A DNA stretch of 64,000 bases, from NCBI GenBank assembly GCA_015056945.1, contig SVFH01000003.1:1-64000 (forward strand), given 5' to 3'. A program made the position numbers and the translations under genes. Shown piece by piece: positions 39,248 to 47,377 of this stretch. Under the pieces are notes generated by a model. The model was not told the origin of the DNA and searched no databases. It saw nothing but the letters and a program-made list of their open reading frames with translations. Numbering within the stretch: the stretch's first letter is position 1; each line of letters opens with the position of its first letter. The DNA comes from Lachnospiraceae bacterium (lineage in GTDB: Bacteria; Bacillota; Clostridia; Lachnospirales; Lachnospiraceae).

Positions 39248-39643
39248 ATGATATACAAGTACAACGAGCCCGTATCAGCGAAAGCACTATCCGATTTGCG
39301 TGAAGCTGTGGGTTGGAACAGAATGGAAAAGGAATACGCCAATCCTTTATTGACATCATATTATCATATTGCTGTTTATGAAAAGGAGGAGCTGGTTGGC
39401 TATATTGATTGTGTGTCTAACGGCGTTACAGATGCGTACATTCAGGATTTGATGGTTCATCCGGATTATCAGGGCAAAGGAGTCGGTACTGATTTGATGA
39501 ATAAGATGATTCAGTATCTGAAAGAAAAACGGATATATATAATATCAGTTGTTTTTGAAGAATGTTTAAAGCCGTTTTATGATAAATTTGGTTTTTATAA
39601 TATGCTTTGCGGCCAGATGGAAACTTATAACGGTGATTCGTGA
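39248..39643 (+). CDS. GNAT-family N-acetyltransferase
   Basis: 131 residues, a minimal GNAT domain. The acetyl-CoA loop is VHPDYQGKGVGTDLMNKM (about 76-93), preceded by the beta strand DAYIQDLMV. The substrate is unknown; such small members often modify amines or ribosomal protein N-termini. GGGAGA precedes the ATG. It heads a group of short genes leading to the two-component system. Confidence 0.87.
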   Translation: MIYKYNEPVSAKALSDLREAVGWNRMEKEYANPLLTSYYHIAVYEKEELVGYIDCVSNGVTDAYIQDLMVHPDYQGKGVGTDLMNKMIQYLKEKRIYIISVVFEECLKPFYDKFGFYNMLCGQMETYNGDS

Positions 39644-39681
39644 CGGTGTAATTTAGTAAGAATGTGATAGGAGAGCATACT

Positions 39682-39966
39682 ATGGAATTTATGGGTAAAG
39701 AATTAGAGGAAATTGTTGTGACGCTTCCGTATGAAGATGGTACAAGCTTGGATTGCGGCGTGTATTCATATTTTGAAGTGAATAACAAAAAATATTTCGC
39801 ATTACTTCCGCTGAAAGGGGAAAAGGAGTTAGATTTCTCTCGCAGCTACATGCTTTATGAAGTGGAGGAAGACGAGGAGAATAATCCTGTCGTTTTGTAT
39901 ATAGAGGATGATTTGGAGTATGCTGTTGCGGCACAGTATTTCTCGGAGAAGTTGGAGAAGAAGTAG
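39682..39966 (+). CDS. DUF1292 domain protein
   Basis: 94 residues, the typical size of DUF1292 proteins common in Firmicutes, whose function is unknown. Family look: a short beta-rich, acidic protein with KKYFALLPL in the middle and an acidic DEENNPVVLY stretch. The ATG at 39682 follows AGGAGAG by 8 bases and is preferred over the GTG at 39664. It lies 38 bases after the GNAT gene and 41 before the response regulator. Confidence 0.82.
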   Translation: MEFMGKELEEIVVTLPYEDGTSLDCGVYSYFEVNNKKYFALLPLKGEKELDFSRSYMLYEVEEDEENNPVVLYIEDDLEYAVAAQYFSEKLEKK

Positions 39967-40007
39967 GTACATTGCCAAAAAGACTGTAAGTGCAAAAGGA
40001 GGTTTAT

Positions 40008-40775
40008 ATGAAGAACAAGGTATTATTTATTGGGGAAGATAACAAGACAAACAATGAATTGTTTCAGTTATTAAACTGGAGATTTCAGGTGACCTACTAT
40101 AATGATCCGGTGAGTTTTACCTATGAGGAATTAAAAGAAGGGAATCCGGCGGTACTGATTGTCAGTATGGTGGGAAACAGACAGGATTATCATGAACTGT
40201 TTGACTATATGATGAAGGAGTGCAGGGAAACACCGGTCATTACCATTAGTACCAAAACAGAAAGTGAAGCCTACGAGTCTTATTATGATAATAAGCAGTT
40301 TGTGAAAATATTACGGCCCATTTTAGGAAAAAGGGTATTGGAAATCTGCCGTAAGGTAATTGTAGGAAGTGATTATCAGGACGAGGAAGAGGAGACTTCT
40401 AAACATGGTGAGAAAAGGCATATTCTTGTAGTCGATGACAATGCCATGGTATTGCGCAACATTAAAAGTGTTTTGGAGAGTCAATATTCGGTAGCGGTAG
40501 CACCTTCGGGTGTACATGCCTTTTTGTCTATGGGCAAAAAAATGCCGGATCTGATTTTGCTGGATTATGAAATGCCCGGCATGAACGGAAAAGAGGTTTT
40601 GGAGAAGATTCAGGAAGATGAGGAACTGAAGGAAATTCCGGTACTGTTTTTAACAAGTATGGATAACAGGGATACTGTTTTGAAACTTTTGACACTGAGA
40701 CCGGCAGGCTATATATTAAAACCGCCTGATTTCCAAATGTTACTTGAGAAGATTGAGAATATTATCGGAAAGTAG
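40008..40775 (+). CDS. Response regulator with one degenerate and one intact receiver domain
   Basis: 255 residues, with no DNA-binding domain. Residues 138-255 are a normal receiver: VVDDN at 141-145, phospho-acceptor D186 in LLDYEMPG, T216 and K238. Residues 1-120 fold like a second receiver, but the phosphorylation position in VLIVSMVGN is Ser53, so it cannot take phosphate on Asp. The ATG at 40008 follows AAAGGAGG. It is 8 bases from the hybrid kinase and must be its partner, acting through protein contact rather than transcription. Confidence 0.88.
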   Translation: MKNKVLFIGEDNKTNNELFQLLNWRFQVTYYNDPVSFTYEELKEGNPAVLIVSMVGNRQDYHELFDYMMKECRETPVITISTKTESEAYESYYDNKQFVKILRPILGKRVLEICRKVIVGSDYQDEEEETSKHGEKRHILVVDDNAMVLRNIKSVLESQYSVAVAPSGVHAFLSMGKKMPDLILLDYEMPGMNGKEVLEKIQEDEELKEIPVLFLTSMDNRDTVLKLLTLRPAGYILKPPDFQMLLEKIENIIGK

Positions 40776-40783
40776 GGATTGGC

Positions 40784-43261
40784 ATGTATAAGACACAGGT
40801 TGCTTGCGCCATATTTATTTTATATATCGGAATACTATATTTTTGGTCAGCCGGAAAAAAAACAGAATCCTCCAAGTGGTTTGTGGCTCTTTTGTCCTGT
40901 TCTTTTTTTCAGTTGATATTTGATGCCTGCTCCGTGTATACGGTTAATCATCTGGAAACGGTTTCGCCGATTTTAAATCGCGTAATACATATTATTTTTC
41001 TTGGTCTTTTGCAGGTGATGTTTTATCTTGCATATCGTTATCTGGAGATCATAATTGAAGAGGAAATCGGAAGGAAGATACGAAAATACCGTTTTAGTAT
41101 CATTCCTTTGTTACTTACCATGGCAGGTAACATTTTTTTGCCGGTGTATTACGTGGAGTCAGCCAGAAGTAATTATTCTTACGGACCATCTGTATATATG
41201 ACATATATAGGCGTAGCAGTATATGTTTTATTTATTATCTTCTTGATGGTTCGATACAGGAAACAGATTCCGCAGAAAAAGAAGCGTGCAATTTATGTGG
41301 CCCTTTGGAGTGAAATTCCGGTGGCAGTATATCAGATTATGATTCCGGATTCTTTGATTACCTGCGTCGGAATTGTATTGTTTATTACCGGTATTTATAT
41401 GACCACGGAGAATCCGGATGCTGTATTGGCAGAGCAGCTGGAGAAGGAAAAAAGACGTGCGGATAGTGCCAATGCGGCAAAGACCAACTTTCTTGCCAAC
41501 ATGTCCCATGAAATAAGAACGCCTATCAATGCAGTTCTGGGTATGAATGAGCTGATTATGCGTGAAAGTAAAGAAGCGGACATTAAGAAATATGCGCTTA
41601 ATGTGGACAGGGCAGCAAAATCACTCCTCAGCATCATTAATGATATTTTGGATATTACCAAAATCGAAGCAGGTAAACTGAAAGTGATTTCCGCTGAATA
41701 TAGTGTGGAATCCGTACTTCGGGATGTTATCACCATGATTTCCTTTAAGGCAAATGTAAAGGACTTAGCGTTTAAGGTACAGGTAGATGAAAATATTCCC
41801 GCAATGCTGATGGGGGACGATATCCGTCTTCGTCAGATTCTGGTTAATCTGCTGAATAATGCCGTAAAGTATACGCAGAAGGGCAGTGTAACTCTGAAAG
41901 TAACCATGCTTCCGGTTGAAGGGGACAAGGCAAGAATCCGCTTCCTTGTCAAGGATACGGGTATTGGTATCAAAGAAGAAGATATGGAGAAGCTTTGTGC
42001 TCCCTTTGAGCGTATTGAAGAGAAAAGAAACCGCAATATTGAAGGAACAGGTCTTGGAATGAGCATTACCAAGCAATTGTTGGAATTGTTAAATAGTCGT
42101 CTGGAGATAAACAGTGTGTATGGAGAGGGGTCTGAATTTGCCTTTGAACTGTGTCAGGAAATTGTAGATAGTACTCCCATTGGTCCCATGGAGGAGACGA
42201 AGTTAGAAGAAGCTTCCGAGTATCGTCAGAGTTTTGAAGCTCCGGAGGCCGGAATTCTTGTGGTGGATGACAATGAACTGAACCGCAAAGTATTTGCAGG
42301 CTTGTTGAAAGCAACCAGAGTGCAGATTGATGAGGCGTGCGGTGGCAGAGAGTGTCTTAGTAAAGTGCAGGAGAAAAAGTACGATATTATTTTCCTGGAC
42401 CACATGATGCCGGATATGGATGGTATGGAAACACTGCATGCCATGAAAGAACTGGGAGAGTTTCCTTCCAAGGAAGCACCGGTGGTGATTCTTACGGCAA
42501 ATGCCATTGTGGGAGCAAGAGAAAAGTATCTGGAAGAAGGCTTTGATGCCTTTTTGGCCAAGCCCATTGATTATAAAAAGCTGGAAGCTTTAGTGGCAGA
42601 ATTGCTGGATGAATCTTTGGTTCAGGTCGTTTCCGTTCCAGGGGATTATAGGGCTGAATCTGTTGAGAACTCAGAATTACCGTCGATAGAGGGTCTTGAC
42701 TGGAACTATGCCGGCCAGCATTTTCAGGATACAGAGTCTATGCTTGAGACGGTGCGGTTTTTTGCTGATTCATTGGAGTTTGAGGCTCAAACGCTATTCG
42801 TACTTTCAACAGATATTGCAACGGAAGAAGGCAGGAAAGCTTATTGTACAAAGGTTCACAGCATGAAAAATTCCGCAGCAACAATCGGTATTATTCCGTT
42901 GGCAGGTATGGCTAAGGTTTTGGAGGATGCAGCAAGAGGCGGTGAGGTAGAGGTCCTTCAAAGCGTGACACCGGTATTTTTATCAACCTGGCGTTCTTAT
43001 GGAGATAAGCTGGCAGCAGTAGTGAAGCGTAATGCAGGCAAAAAGAATGCAAAGGAACACAAGGAAGAAATTGATTCCTTGTTGGTGCAAGTACGTACCG
43101 CAGCAGAGGATATGGATATTGATGCATTGGATTTGTTGTGGAAGCAGCTGGCAGAATTTGAATGTGAGGGAGAATTGGCAGAATTCATGGACAGGATTCA
43201 CAAAGCGATTGTGGAGTTTGATGTGGACTATTTACAGGAAGCTGTTCAGAATAAGAAGTAA
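40784..43261 (+). CDS. Hybrid sensor histidine kinase (7TM-like, HisKA, HATPase, receiver, HPt)
   Basis: 825-residue complete phosphorelay in one chain. About seven membrane helices fill residues 1-207; then HisKA with H242 in NMSHEIRTPIN, HATPase with NLLNNAVKYT (N box) and DTGIGI/GTGLGM (G boxes), a receiver with D539 in IIFLDHMMPDMDG, and a C-terminal HPt domain with H692 in VHSMKNSAATIG. Phosphate could move H242 to D539 to H692 and on to the regulator encoded just upstream. No extracellular ligand domain, so it may sense within the membrane. Signal unknown. Confidence 0.93.
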   Translation: MYKTQVACAIFILYIGILYFWSAGKKTESSKWFVALLSCSFFQLIFDACSVYTVNHLETVSPILNRVIHIIFLGLLQVMFYLAYRYLEIIIEEEIGRKIRKYRFSIIPLLLTMAGNIFLPVYYVESARSNYSYGPSVYMTYIGVAVYVLFIIFLMVRYRKQIPQKKKRAIYVALWSEIPVAVYQIMIPDSLITCVGIVLFITGIYMTTENPDAVLAEQLEKEKRRADSANAAKTNFLANMSHEIRTPINAVLGMNELIMRESKEADIKKYALNVDRAAKSLLSIINDILDITKIEAGKLKVISAEYSVESVLRDVITMISFKANVKDLAFKVQVDENIPAMLMGDDIRLRQILVNLLNNAVKYTQKGSVTLKVTMLPVEGDKARIRFLVKDTGIGIKEEDMEKLCAPFERIEEKRNRNIEGTGLGMSITKQLLELLNSRLEINSVYGEGSEFAFELCQEIVDSTPIGPMEETKLEEASEYRQSFEAPEAGILVVDDNELNRKVFAGLLKATRVQIDEACGGRECLSKVQEKKYDIIFLDHMMPDMDGMETLHAMKELGEFPSKEAPVVILTANAIVGAREKYLEEGFDAFLAKPIDYKKLEALVAELLDESLVQVVSVPGDYRAESVENSELPSIEGLDWNYAGQHFQDTESMLETVRFFADSLEFEAQTLFVLSTDIATEEGRKAYCTKVHSMKNSAATIGIIPLAGMAKVLEDAARGGEVEVLQSVTPVFLSTWRSYGDKLAAVVKRNAGKKNAKEHKEEIDSLLVQVRTAAEDMDIDALDLLWKQLAEFECEGELAEFMDRIHKAIVEFDVDYLQEAVQNKK

Positions 43262-43345
43262 GGACGGTGAACCATCAAAACGGACAATACTTATTGCAGG
43301 ATAGAGTGAAGAAGTAGGAAGCAAGCAGAGGGAGAGGATAATAGT

Positions 43346-43738
43346 ATGGCAGAACAGGTCAAAAAGTTAGAATCTTTTGCACCGGAAGATGGGCATATTG
43401 AAAGTGTATTGGTTGGAGTGCAAGAACTAAAAGTGTCTTTTCAGGATTGGAGAGGAAAACAATTGGTGATTCTATTTCATGATGTAGAAGAATTTCATGG
43501 TATTGATAGTGCAGAGCAGTGTGTGTTTAATCAAGACATTGGAGAATTTACCACACACGAGCTGGACAATGATTTCAAGGAGTATTGTTTTGTGGGAGCA
43601 TGGGATGAAAATACTTTTCTAAAGATTAGAGGTAAATATATGGAGATATATGAAGTTGGTGTATCTAAGAATATAGAGACAGCATTGTTTGAGGTGGGGT
43701 TAGAATATATTGGCGACCAGTTGCCGGAAATGGAATAA
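43346..43738 (+). CDS. Hypothetical protein
   Basis: 130 residues, acidic, no family recognised. No signal peptide or membrane segment; predicted mixed beta/alpha (QLVILFHDVEEFHGID, EYCFVGAWDENTFLKI). Preceded by GGGAGAGG. It ends 25 bases before the P-loop kinase gene and could share its operon. The size and acidic, beta-rich character are like many small immunity or accessory proteins, but nothing specific supports that. Confidence 0.7.
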   Translation: MAEQVKKLESFAPEDGHIESVLVGVQELKVSFQDWRGKQLVILFHDVEEFHGIDSAEQCVFNQDIGEFTTHELDNDFKEYCFVGAWDENTFLKIRGKYMEIYEVGVSKNIETALFEVGLEYIGDQLPEME

Positions 43739-43763
43739 TAAACTTAAAGAGGTAAGATTAATT

Positions 43764-44213
43764 ATGAACGACAAACAGGCAATAATCTTTATTGGCATAC
43801 AGGCAAGTGGTAAATCGACCTACTATCACCGGTATTTTGGCACGTATGAACATGTGAATCTTGATACATTGCGCACCAGGAATAAAGAGAATTTATTGCT
43901 TCAGGAATGTATTCGGAATGAAAAGTCCTTTGTGGTGGATAATACAAATCCAACATCGCAGGATAGAGAAAAATATATCCGCTTGGCAAGGGACAATGGG
44001 TATTCTGTGGACGGATACTATTTTCAATCGGCTATTGCAAATTGTATGGAGCGTAATCGTTTAAGAGAAGGAAAGGCTCGTGTGCCTGACAAAGCACTGG
44101 CTTGTACCCATAGTAATTTGGAACTTCCAAAACTTGAAGAAGGATTTGATAAATTATACTATGTGCGGATAGAGGATGGAAAATTTGTGACGGAAGAATG
44201 GGACGATAAATAA
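43764..44213 (+). CDS. P-loop kinase resembling polynucleotide 5'-kinase
   Basis: 149 residues. Walker A GIQASGKS at 11-18; VNLDTLR (D34, R37) matches the position of the catalytic Asp and phosphate-binding Arg of T4 polynucleotide kinase; FVVDNTNPTSQDR is the second strand motif of that group; RNRLREGKARVP is an Arg-rich lid. Such enzymes move ATP phosphate to a 5'-OH of RNA or DNA. The ATG at 43764 follows AGAGG; the longer ORF-track start lies inside the upstream gene. It is 16 bases before a Thg1-like gene, pointing to RNA rather than DNA. The substrate is inferred. Confidence 0.8.
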   Translation: MNDKQAIIFIGIQASGKSTYYHRYFGTYEHVNLDTLRTRNKENLLLQECIRNEKSFVVDNTNPTSQDREKYIRLARDNGYSVDGYYFQSAIANCMERNRLREGKARVPDKALACTHSNLELPKLEEGFDKLYYVRIEDGKFVTEEWDDK

Positions 44214-44229
44214 TATCGGGAGGTGTAGC

Positions 44230-44991
44230 ATGAAATTTGATGATTTTGATAGAGAGATGCGAGTATATGAGGAATCGCTTGACCAGTATATTTTGCCGGA
44301 CATGTATTTAGTGGCAAGATTAGATGGACGTTCTTTTACAAGACTGACGAAGGAGCTGTGTGAGTTTGAGGCACCCTTTGATGTGCGCTTTCGAGATTTG
44401 ATGACAGATACGGTAAAAGCTTTGATGAATGCCGGTTTTCGAATTGTATACGGTTACACGGAAAGTGATGAAATATCCTTGCTGTTCCATCCGGAGGATA
44501 ATACTTTCGGCAGAAAGGTTCGTAAGATAAACACCACTCTTGCAGGAGAAGCCAGCGCAGCTTTTACGCTTGCATTAGGACGCGTGGCTACATTTGATTG
44601 TCGTGTGGTGCCATTGCCGAACAAGAGCAGGGTTGCAGATTATTTTCTGTGGCGTCAGGAAGATTCTCATAGGAATTCATTAAATGCACATTGTTACTGG
44701 GCACTTCGTAAAGAGGGACAATCTCAGAATGCTGCGACCGCAGAATTGGAGAGTAAAAGTGTTTCTTATAAAAATGAACTCCTCTTTCAAAAGGGAATCA
44801 ATTATAATGATTTACCTTCCTGGCAAAAAAGAGGCATGGGAATATATTTTAAGGATGTTGATAAAGAAGGTTTTAATCCGATTACAAACGAAACCGTCAT
44901 CACGAAACGGCGGGAACTTGTTGTAGATTATCAATTGCCAATTGGTGAGGAGTATACAGAGTTTATATTGAACTTTTTGACGGAAGAGTAG
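44230..44991 (+). CDS. Thg1-like 3'-5' RNA polymerase (tRNA-His guanylyltransferase family)
   Basis: 253 residues. The two metal-binding motifs of Thg1 are present: RLDGRSF (D32) and YGYTESDEIS (D80, E81), in the palm-like fold that adds nucleotides to the 5' end of tRNA. Bacterial Thg1-like proteins usually repair truncated tRNA 5' ends rather than add the eukaryotic G-1. Other family features: INTTLAGEASAAFT and a YFLWRQEDSHRNSLN stretch. Good GGGAGG site; 16 bases after the kinase. The natural substrate is not known. Confidence 0.87.
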   Translation: MKFDDFDREMRVYEESLDQYILPDMYLVARLDGRSFTRLTKELCEFEAPFDVRFRDLMTDTVKALMNAGFRIVYGYTESDEISLLFHPEDNTFGRKVRKINTTLAGEASAAFTLALGRVATFDCRVVPLPNKSRVADYFLWRQEDSHRNSLNAHCYWALRKEGQSQNAATAELESKSVSYKNELLFQKGINYNDLPSWQKRGMGIYFKDVDKEGFNPITNETVITKRRELVVDYQLPIGEEYTEFILNFLTEE

Positions 44992-45005
44992 CTTGATGGT
45001 ATAAT
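44977..45005 (+). promoter_or_regulatory. sigma-A promoter for araD-nadE
   Basis: TTGACG, 17-base spacer, perfect TATAAT. The -35 lies in the last codons of the Thg1-like gene. A small GGCAC/GTGCC hairpin follows in the leader. Confidence 0.82.
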
Positions 45006-45062
45006 AGCCATGCCGACAAAATGCGAATTTAAAGGCACACTGTGCCGGAAAGGAAATAGATT

Positions 45063-45758
45063 ATGTTAGAAGAATTAAAGAAAAAAGTGTATGAAGCAAA
45101 TATGGACCTGCCCAGGTATGGTCTTGTGACTTTTACCTGGGGGAATGTAAGTGCCATCGACAGGGAAACAGGCTATTTTGTCATTAAGCCCAGTGGCGTG
45201 GAATATGACAAACTTACTCCGGAAGATATGGTAGTTATGGATTTGGACGGCAATAAGGTGGAGGGCAGATACAATCCTTCTTCCGATACCGCAACACATC
45301 TTGAGATTTACAAAGCGTTCCCCGAAGTAGGCGGTGTGGTGCATACACATTCTTCTTACGCAACCAGTTGGGCGCAGGCAGGAAGAAGCATTCCCTGCTA
45401 CGGAACAACACACGCAGACTATATCTATGGTGAAGTTCCCTGTGTAAGATGTTTGACCAAGGAAGAAATCGATGAAGCATATGAAGCCAATACGGGCCGT
45501 TTGATTGTAAGCGAATTCAAGCGTATGGACAAAGACCCGATGGCAGTGCCCGCTGTTCTTTGCAAGAATCACGGACCTTTTGCATGGGGGAAGGATGCAC
45601 AGGATGCGGTTCACAATGCAGTCGTACTTGAAGAAGTAGCAAAGATGGCATACCGTGCAGAAACCATTCAGAAAGATATCCAGCCTGCTCCGCAGGAATT
45701 GCAGGATAAGCATTACTACAGAAAGCACGGTGCAAACGCATATTACGGACAGAACTAG
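45063..45758 (+). CDS. araD: L-ribulose-5-phosphate 4-epimerase
   Basis: Class II aldolase-like, zinc-dependent enzyme converting L-ribulose-5-phosphate to D-xylulose-5-phosphate. 231 residues, the expected length. Metal His residues lie in [16 protein letters not shown], and the family motifs [18 protein letters not shown] and KNHGPFAWG are present. GGAAAGG precedes it. No araA or araB is adjacent, so the arabinose pathway would need genes elsewhere, possibly with the FGGY kinase at 37568. Confidence 0.92.
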   Translation: MLEELKKKVYEANMDLPRYGLVTFTWGNVSAIDRETGYFVIKPSGVEYDKLTPEDMVVMDLDGNKVEGRYNPSSDTATHLEIYKAFPEVGGVVHTHSSYATSWAQAGRSIPCYGTTHADYIYGEVPCVRCLTKEEIDEAYEANTGRLIVSEFKRMDKDPMAVPAVLCKNHGPFAWGKDAQDAVHNAVVLEEVAKMAYRAETIQKDIQPAPQELQDKHYYRKHGANAYYGQN

Positions 45759-45770
45759 GAGGCAGTTATT

Positions 45771-46502
45771 ATGGCATTTGAGATAAAAAAAGCAACCGAA
45801 GCCTGTGTGGAATGGATTCGGGAATTCTTCGAAAAAAACGGACCGGACTGTAATGCGGTAGTCGGCATTTCCGGAGGCAAAGACAGCTCCGTTGTGGCAG
45901 CTCTTTGTGTGGAAGCACTCGGCAAGGATCGTGTTATCGGTGTACTGATGCCCTGTGGGGTACAGGCTGACATTGATATGTCCGAATTACTGGTGAAACA
46001 TCTTGGAATCAAGAGTTACGTAGTGAATGTGGAAGCAGCAATCAATGGCGTAAAAGATGCAGTTACGGATTTAGAGTTAAGTGTTCAGGCAAAGACAAAC
46101 TTACCGCCCCGTATACGTATGGCAACGCTTTATGCCGTAAGCCAGAGCGTAAACGGCCGCGTTGCGAATACCTGCAACTTATCCGAAGACTGGGTAGGAT
46201 ATTCCACCCGTTACGGCGACAGCGTCGGTGACTTCAGTCCGATGTCTTTCTTCACCGTAACAGAAGTGAAGGCTATCGGAAGAGAACTTGGACTTCCTGA
46301 TGTCCTGGTGGACAAGGTGCCCATCGACGGTTTGTGCGGTAAAACCGACGAAGAGAACTTAGGCTTCTCTTATGAAGTGCTTGATAAATATATCCGCGAA
46401 GGAATCTGTGAAGACGAAGAGCTTCGCCAAAAGATTGACCGACTGCATGAGCGCAATCTTTTCAAACTTGAATTTATGCCCTGTTTCAAATACGAGGGTT
46501 AA
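45771..46502 (+). CDS. nadE: NH3-dependent NAD+ synthetase
   Basis: Amidates nicotinic-acid adenine dinucleotide to NAD+ using ammonia. 243 residues, no glutaminase domain. PP-loop GISGGKDSSVVAALC at about 28-42, and the NAD-site regions NTCNLSEDWVGYSTRYGD and KVPIDGLCGKTDEENLGFSY. It lies 12 bases after araD and probably shares its promoter. It is followed by a terminator and then by the repeat-rich gap. Confidence 0.94.
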   Translation: MAFEIKKATEACVEWIREFFEKNGPDCNAVVGISGGKDSSVVAALCVEALGKDRVIGVLMPCGVQADIDMSELLVKHLGIKSYVVNVEAAINGVKDAVTDLELSVQAKTNLPPRIRMATLYAVSQSVNGRVANTCNLSEDWVGYSTRYGDSVGDFSPMSFFTVTEVKAIGRELGLPDVLVDKVPIDGLCGKTDEENLGFSYEVLDKYIREGICEDEELRQKIDRLHERNLFKLEFMPCFKYEG

Positions 46503-46510
46503 TTAGTATC

Positions 46511-46545
46511 AAAGAGGTGTATCGAAATGATACGTCTCTTTTTTA
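46511..46545 (+). terminator. intrinsic terminator after nadE
   Basis: AAAGAGGTGTATC pairs with GATACGTCTCTTT (two G-T pairs) around GAAAT, followed by a T-run. The palindromic repeat begins exactly at the end of this T-run. Confidence 0.88.
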
Positions 46546-46671
46546 TTGCATAGGAAATTCCTATGCAATAAAAAAATCGCTCCGCTAAGGATGCGCAGTT
46601 CGCGGCAAGGAATTTTGTTGCCGAGCAACACCGCTCACGCGCGAGAGAATGCGCTATGCACATTCTTTATT
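46545..46671 (+). repeat. palindromic repeat element, copy 1
   Basis: About 127 bases. It starts with the palindrome ATTGCATAGG-AAATT-CCTATGCAAT, then a conserved core (TCGCTCCGCTAAGGATGCGC), a small hairpin GTTGC-CGA-GCAAC and a terminal hairpin AGAATG...CATTCT followed by TTATT. It matches copies at 46672, 51145 and 61183. Not coding. Confidence 0.85.
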
Positions 46672-46797
46672 ATTGCATAGGAAATACCTATGCAATAAAA
46701 AAATCGCTCCGATAAGGATGCGCAGTTCGCGGCAAGGAATTCTGTTGCCGAGCAACACCGCTCACGCGCGAGAGTCCGCTTGCGGACTCTTTGTTCG
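46672..46797 (+). repeat. palindromic repeat element, copy 2
   Basis: A tandem second copy; the first 103 bases differ from copy 1 at only a few positions. The terminal hairpin has a different sequence, GAGTCCGC/GCGGACTC, but keeps the shape and is again followed by T-rich sequence. A half palindrome arm (GCATAGGAAAT) follows at about 46799. Confidence 0.83.
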
Positions 46798-46810
46798 TGC
46801 ATAGGAAATG

Positions 46811-47195
46811 CCATATAGATATGCCGGGCGGGAAATGGGCTCTAAATCGAAGCAAATTTCATATAGATACGCCGGACGAGAGGAAAAACCGGAAATTCAA
46901 TGAAACATCTGAAAATATCTTAAAAAATGGGCTCTAAATCAAAACAAATTTCATATAGATACGCCGAGCGAGAGGAAAAAACGGAAATTTAATGAAATAT
47001 CTGAAAATATCTTTAGAAATGGGCTCTAAATCGAAGAAAATGTCATATAGATACGCCGAGCGAGAGGAAAAACCGGAAATTTAATGAAACATCTGAAAAT
47101 ATCTTTAGAAATGGGCTCTAAATTGAAGAAAATGTCATATAGATACGCCGAGCGGAAGGAAAAGCCGGAAATTCAATGAAATATCCGGAAATTGC
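46811..47195 (+). repeat. 92-bp tandem repeat array (one partial plus four copies)
   Basis: Copies begin with GGGCTCTAAAT at 46837, 46929, 47021 and 47113, exactly 92 bases apart, after a shortened partial copy. Each contains CATATAGATACGCCG and a short CCG...CGG pairing inside TTTCAT...ATGAAA. 92 is not a multiple of three and no ORF spans it, so it is non-coding. The rest of the gap (47196-47377) is very A-rich with no gene seen. Confidence 0.9.
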
Positions 47196-47377
47196 AATCC
47201 GACAAAATGAAAAATGAAGAAAAAATGAAAAAAATTTAAAAAAAGAGCCAAAAGTTTATAAAAAGTTTATATTTGTGTGCAATAATAAGCAAGGAAAAGA
47301 CAAAATAAGCACATAAGTAGTAATGAAAACCACATAAAAGAGTAGACAGAACTTTGAAACAGAGGTATTATGAATAT

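Noticed and set aside
45075-45728. 217-residue minus-strand ORF
   Set aside because: It lies entirely opposite araD, is rich in Cys/His/Phe without motifs and has no ribosome site; a shadow ORF.
46545-46569. the ATTGCATAGG palindrome as a terminator
   Set aside because: Reading + the stem is followed by A residues, not T, so it cannot end transcription in the standard way.
46811-47195. CRISPR array
   Set aside because: Repeat units follow each other directly with a 92-base period; there are no unique spacers and no cas genes nearby.
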